Of a stretch of 64,000 nt of DNA, positions 62,574-64,000 are shown piece by piece. The first letter of the stretch is position 1; each line of letters opens with the position of its first letter. The stretch lies in contig NZ_JAIVKI010000013.1 in assembly GCF_020524905.1 (NCBI RefSeq), forward strand, positions 62,001 through 126,000. Direction: 5' to 3'. Made by a program: the position numbers and the translations under genes. The notes below the pieces were generated by a model. The model was not told the DNA's origin. It worked only from the letters and a program-made list of their open reading frames with translations, and did not search any database. The stretch comes from Microbulbifer variabilis (GTDB lineage: Bacteria; Pseudomonadota; Gammaproteobacteria; Pseudomonadales; Cellvibrionaceae).

Positions 62574-64000
62574 ATGCAGCCTATCAAAACCACATTCGTA
62601 GGAACCAAGTGGCGAATAAAATCATTAATACTCGCAATCGGCCTGATTTCAACCAGTGCGATGGCTGAAAATCTGGAAGGCGACTGGAGAACAGTGGCTC
62701 AAATCTCTGAAGAAGGAAATTTGCCTATAGTCATTCATCTTGAGGAAGAAAACGGCAAATGGATCGGAACATTGGATAACCCCTCGCAGCGCGAGAAAGG
62801 ATTAGAGCTCTCAATGCTGGAAATCCAAGACAATAGTATCACTTTCGAAGTAAAAGACTTACGAATCAAGTACAAAGGCACCTATAGTACAGCTGTAGAC
62901 CTTGTATTTGGCTCTATCGGTCAAAAAAATGCAACGCCTATGAACTTTAGTAGGACATCTGAAAGTGCAAAGAATAAACCAAATAATCGACCCCAGACAC
63001 CACAAGGACCTTTTCCGTATAGCATCGAGGAAGTAAGCTTTAACGACCCTACGACAGGCAATGTCATCTCCGGGACACTGACTAAACCAGAGTCAAATAT
63101 CAAGGCAACCGCCGTTCTTATCAGTGGCTCAGGTCCTCAAGACCGTGATGAAACCTTGTTTGGCCATAAGCCATTCGCGATAATCGCCGATCACCTGACA
63201 CGGCAAGGCTATGCAGTATTTCGCTATGACGACCGCGGCATTGGGGGTTCCAGTGGTGACTTCCGAGCAGCAACCAGCGAAGATTTTGCTAGTGACACCA
63301 GTGCGGCTGTAGATTATTTAAACAGCCGTAAAGATCTACCCAAAGGTAGGGTTGGATTAATTGGGCATAGTGAAGGTGGTATGATAGCACCAATGGTTGC
63401 TAGCAGCCGAGATGATATCGCATTTTCAATCCTGCTTGCTGGCCCAGGCGTTAAAATACCAGAACTGATTGTTGATCAATGGTATCGGGATCGTAAGTTT
63501 AAAGGCTTACCAGAAGAAAGCCTGAAAAGACTTAGCCAGTTAGATAAAGAGATTTTTGAAAAAATTGGCCAACTTGGAGTCAAAGAGAGTATCAATGGTG
63601 AAATAGATAAGCTGCTTTACGAAAGCGTCAAGCTCGAAGGTACAAAGGAAGAATATCTGGATGATCAGGTTGAACAACTGAAGAAGGAATACTCTACACT
63701 TTGGTTCCGTTATTTTCTTAAGTTCAACCCTGAATCTTATTTAAAGCAGATAAAATCACCTTTGCTAGCTCTCAATGGATCATTGGATTTTCAAGTTGAT
63801 GCAAAAATGAATCTGAGTAATATACAATCAGTACTAAGTAGCGCTGGCCACAAGGACTTCAAAACTATTGAACTAGAAAAAATGAACCACCTTTTTCAAT
63901 CAGCACAAAATGGCTCATTTTCAGAATATGCCGAAATAGAAGAGAGCTTTTCACCAATTGCGCTGAATACAATGTCATCATGGCTAAATGAACGCTTCTA
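62574..64000 (+). CDS. Exported alpha/beta-hydrolase (S9/acyl-esterase-like), reaches window end
   Basis: 475 codons from ATG 62574, with AAGGAAG 9 nt before; the next two bases are TA, so the stop (TAA or TAG) is probably one base beyond the window. The signal peptide (IKSLILAIGLISTSAMA/EN) is followed by a 120-residue beta-rich domain. The hydrolase domain begins near AVLISGSGPQDRDETLFGHK (oxyanion region). It has the nucleophile in VGLIGHSEGGMIAPM, the acid near LALNGSLDFQV and His in MNHLFQS. It is likely a periplasmic esterase or peptidase of the group often annotated 'alpha/beta hydrolase, S9 family'. The substrate is unknown. Confidence 0.88.
   Translation, partial: MQPIKTTFVGTKWRIKSLILAIGLISTSAMAENLEGDWRTVAQISEEGNLPIVIHLEEENGKWIGTLDNPSQREKGLELSMLEIQDNSITFEVKDLRIKYKGTYSTAVDLVFGSIGQKNATPMNFSRTSESAKNKPNNRPQTPQGPFPYSIEEVSFNDPTTGNVISGTLTKPESNIKATAVLISGSGPQDRDETLFGHKPFAIIADHLTRQGYAVFRYDDRGIGGSSGDFRAATSEDFASDTSAAVDYLNSRKDLPKGRVGLIGHSEGGMIAPMVASSRDDIAFSILLAGPGVKIPELIVDQWYRDRKFKGLPEESLKRLSQLDKEIFEKIGQLGVKESINGEIDKLLYESVKLEGTKEEYLDDQVEQLKKEYSTLWFRYFLKFNPESYLKQIKSPLLALNGSLDFQVDAKMNLSNIQSVLSSAGHKDFKTIELEKMNHLFQSAQNGSFSEYAEIEESFSPIALNTMSSWLNERF

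Overview
The window looks like chromosomal DNA of a Gram-negative, aerobic gammaproteobacterium. The evidence is lipoprotein and Sec signal peptides, outer-membrane barrels, an ExbB/ExbD motor, an AhpC/AhpF system and IS66/IS4 relics. A marine relative of Cellvibrionales (for example Microbulbifer-like) would fit the mix of a TPR/ExbB/AgmX operon, a giant DUF11 protein and DHA2 transporters. That taxonomic guess is inference only.

Layout: 1-2446 holds the 3' end of an S9-family peptidase gene, a perfect 16-bp-stem palindrome, a probable thioredoxin-fold peroxidase relic and an outer-membrane barrel gene. About 2.69-31.35 kb (all minus strand) is one 28.6-kb block. In transcription order it encodes a small periplasmic protein, a 709-residue periplasmic TPR/coiled-coil protein, a 1064-residue TPR lipoprotein, a small TPR lipoprotein, a 107-residue exported protein, ExbB, two ExbD-like proteins and an AgmX/PglI-type TonB-like protein. 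A terminator follows, then a 4344-residue DUF11-repeat surface protein translationally coupled to a 1738-residue protein with three OmpA-like domains and a large barrel. The gene set resembles the core of the Myxococcus Agl-Glt trans-envelope machine, here attached to a giant exported protein. It is the best candidate in the window for an undescribed system.

31.8-39.7 kb is accessory and AT-rich: a quinone-oxidoreductase-like gene divergent from a LysR regulator, a secreted-protein gene broken by an in-frame TAG, and a small lipoprotein gene interrupted by a 3392-bp unit with IS66 ends. That unit has near-identical 8-bp flanks; removing it restores a longer lipoprotein frame. Inside are a decayed IS66 transposase, an IS66 3' fragment, an IS4-family fragment, an unrecognised gene and a 7-bp tandem repeat. 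A GNAT acetyltransferase gene follows.

39.8-44.3 kb holds three tandem paralogous DHA2-type MFS exporters. 44.5-52.3 kb carries a DUF4174 protein, a Cys-rich secreted protein, a sulfotransferase, an NAD(P)-binding protein, an ExoD-like protein, a CPBP protease and a DUF2157/GDYXXLXY membrane pair. 52.5-55.6 kb is the peroxide-detoxification locus: two ahpC copies encoding proteins identical after residue 28, each with a similar AT-rich upstream box, followed by ahpF. 56-60.2 kb has an acetyl-CoA hydrolase/transferase gene facing a phosphoketolase gene. The last 3.4 kb has two unrecognised genes and an exported alpha/beta hydrolase reaching the window edge. No rRNA, tRNA or CRISPR array was seen.
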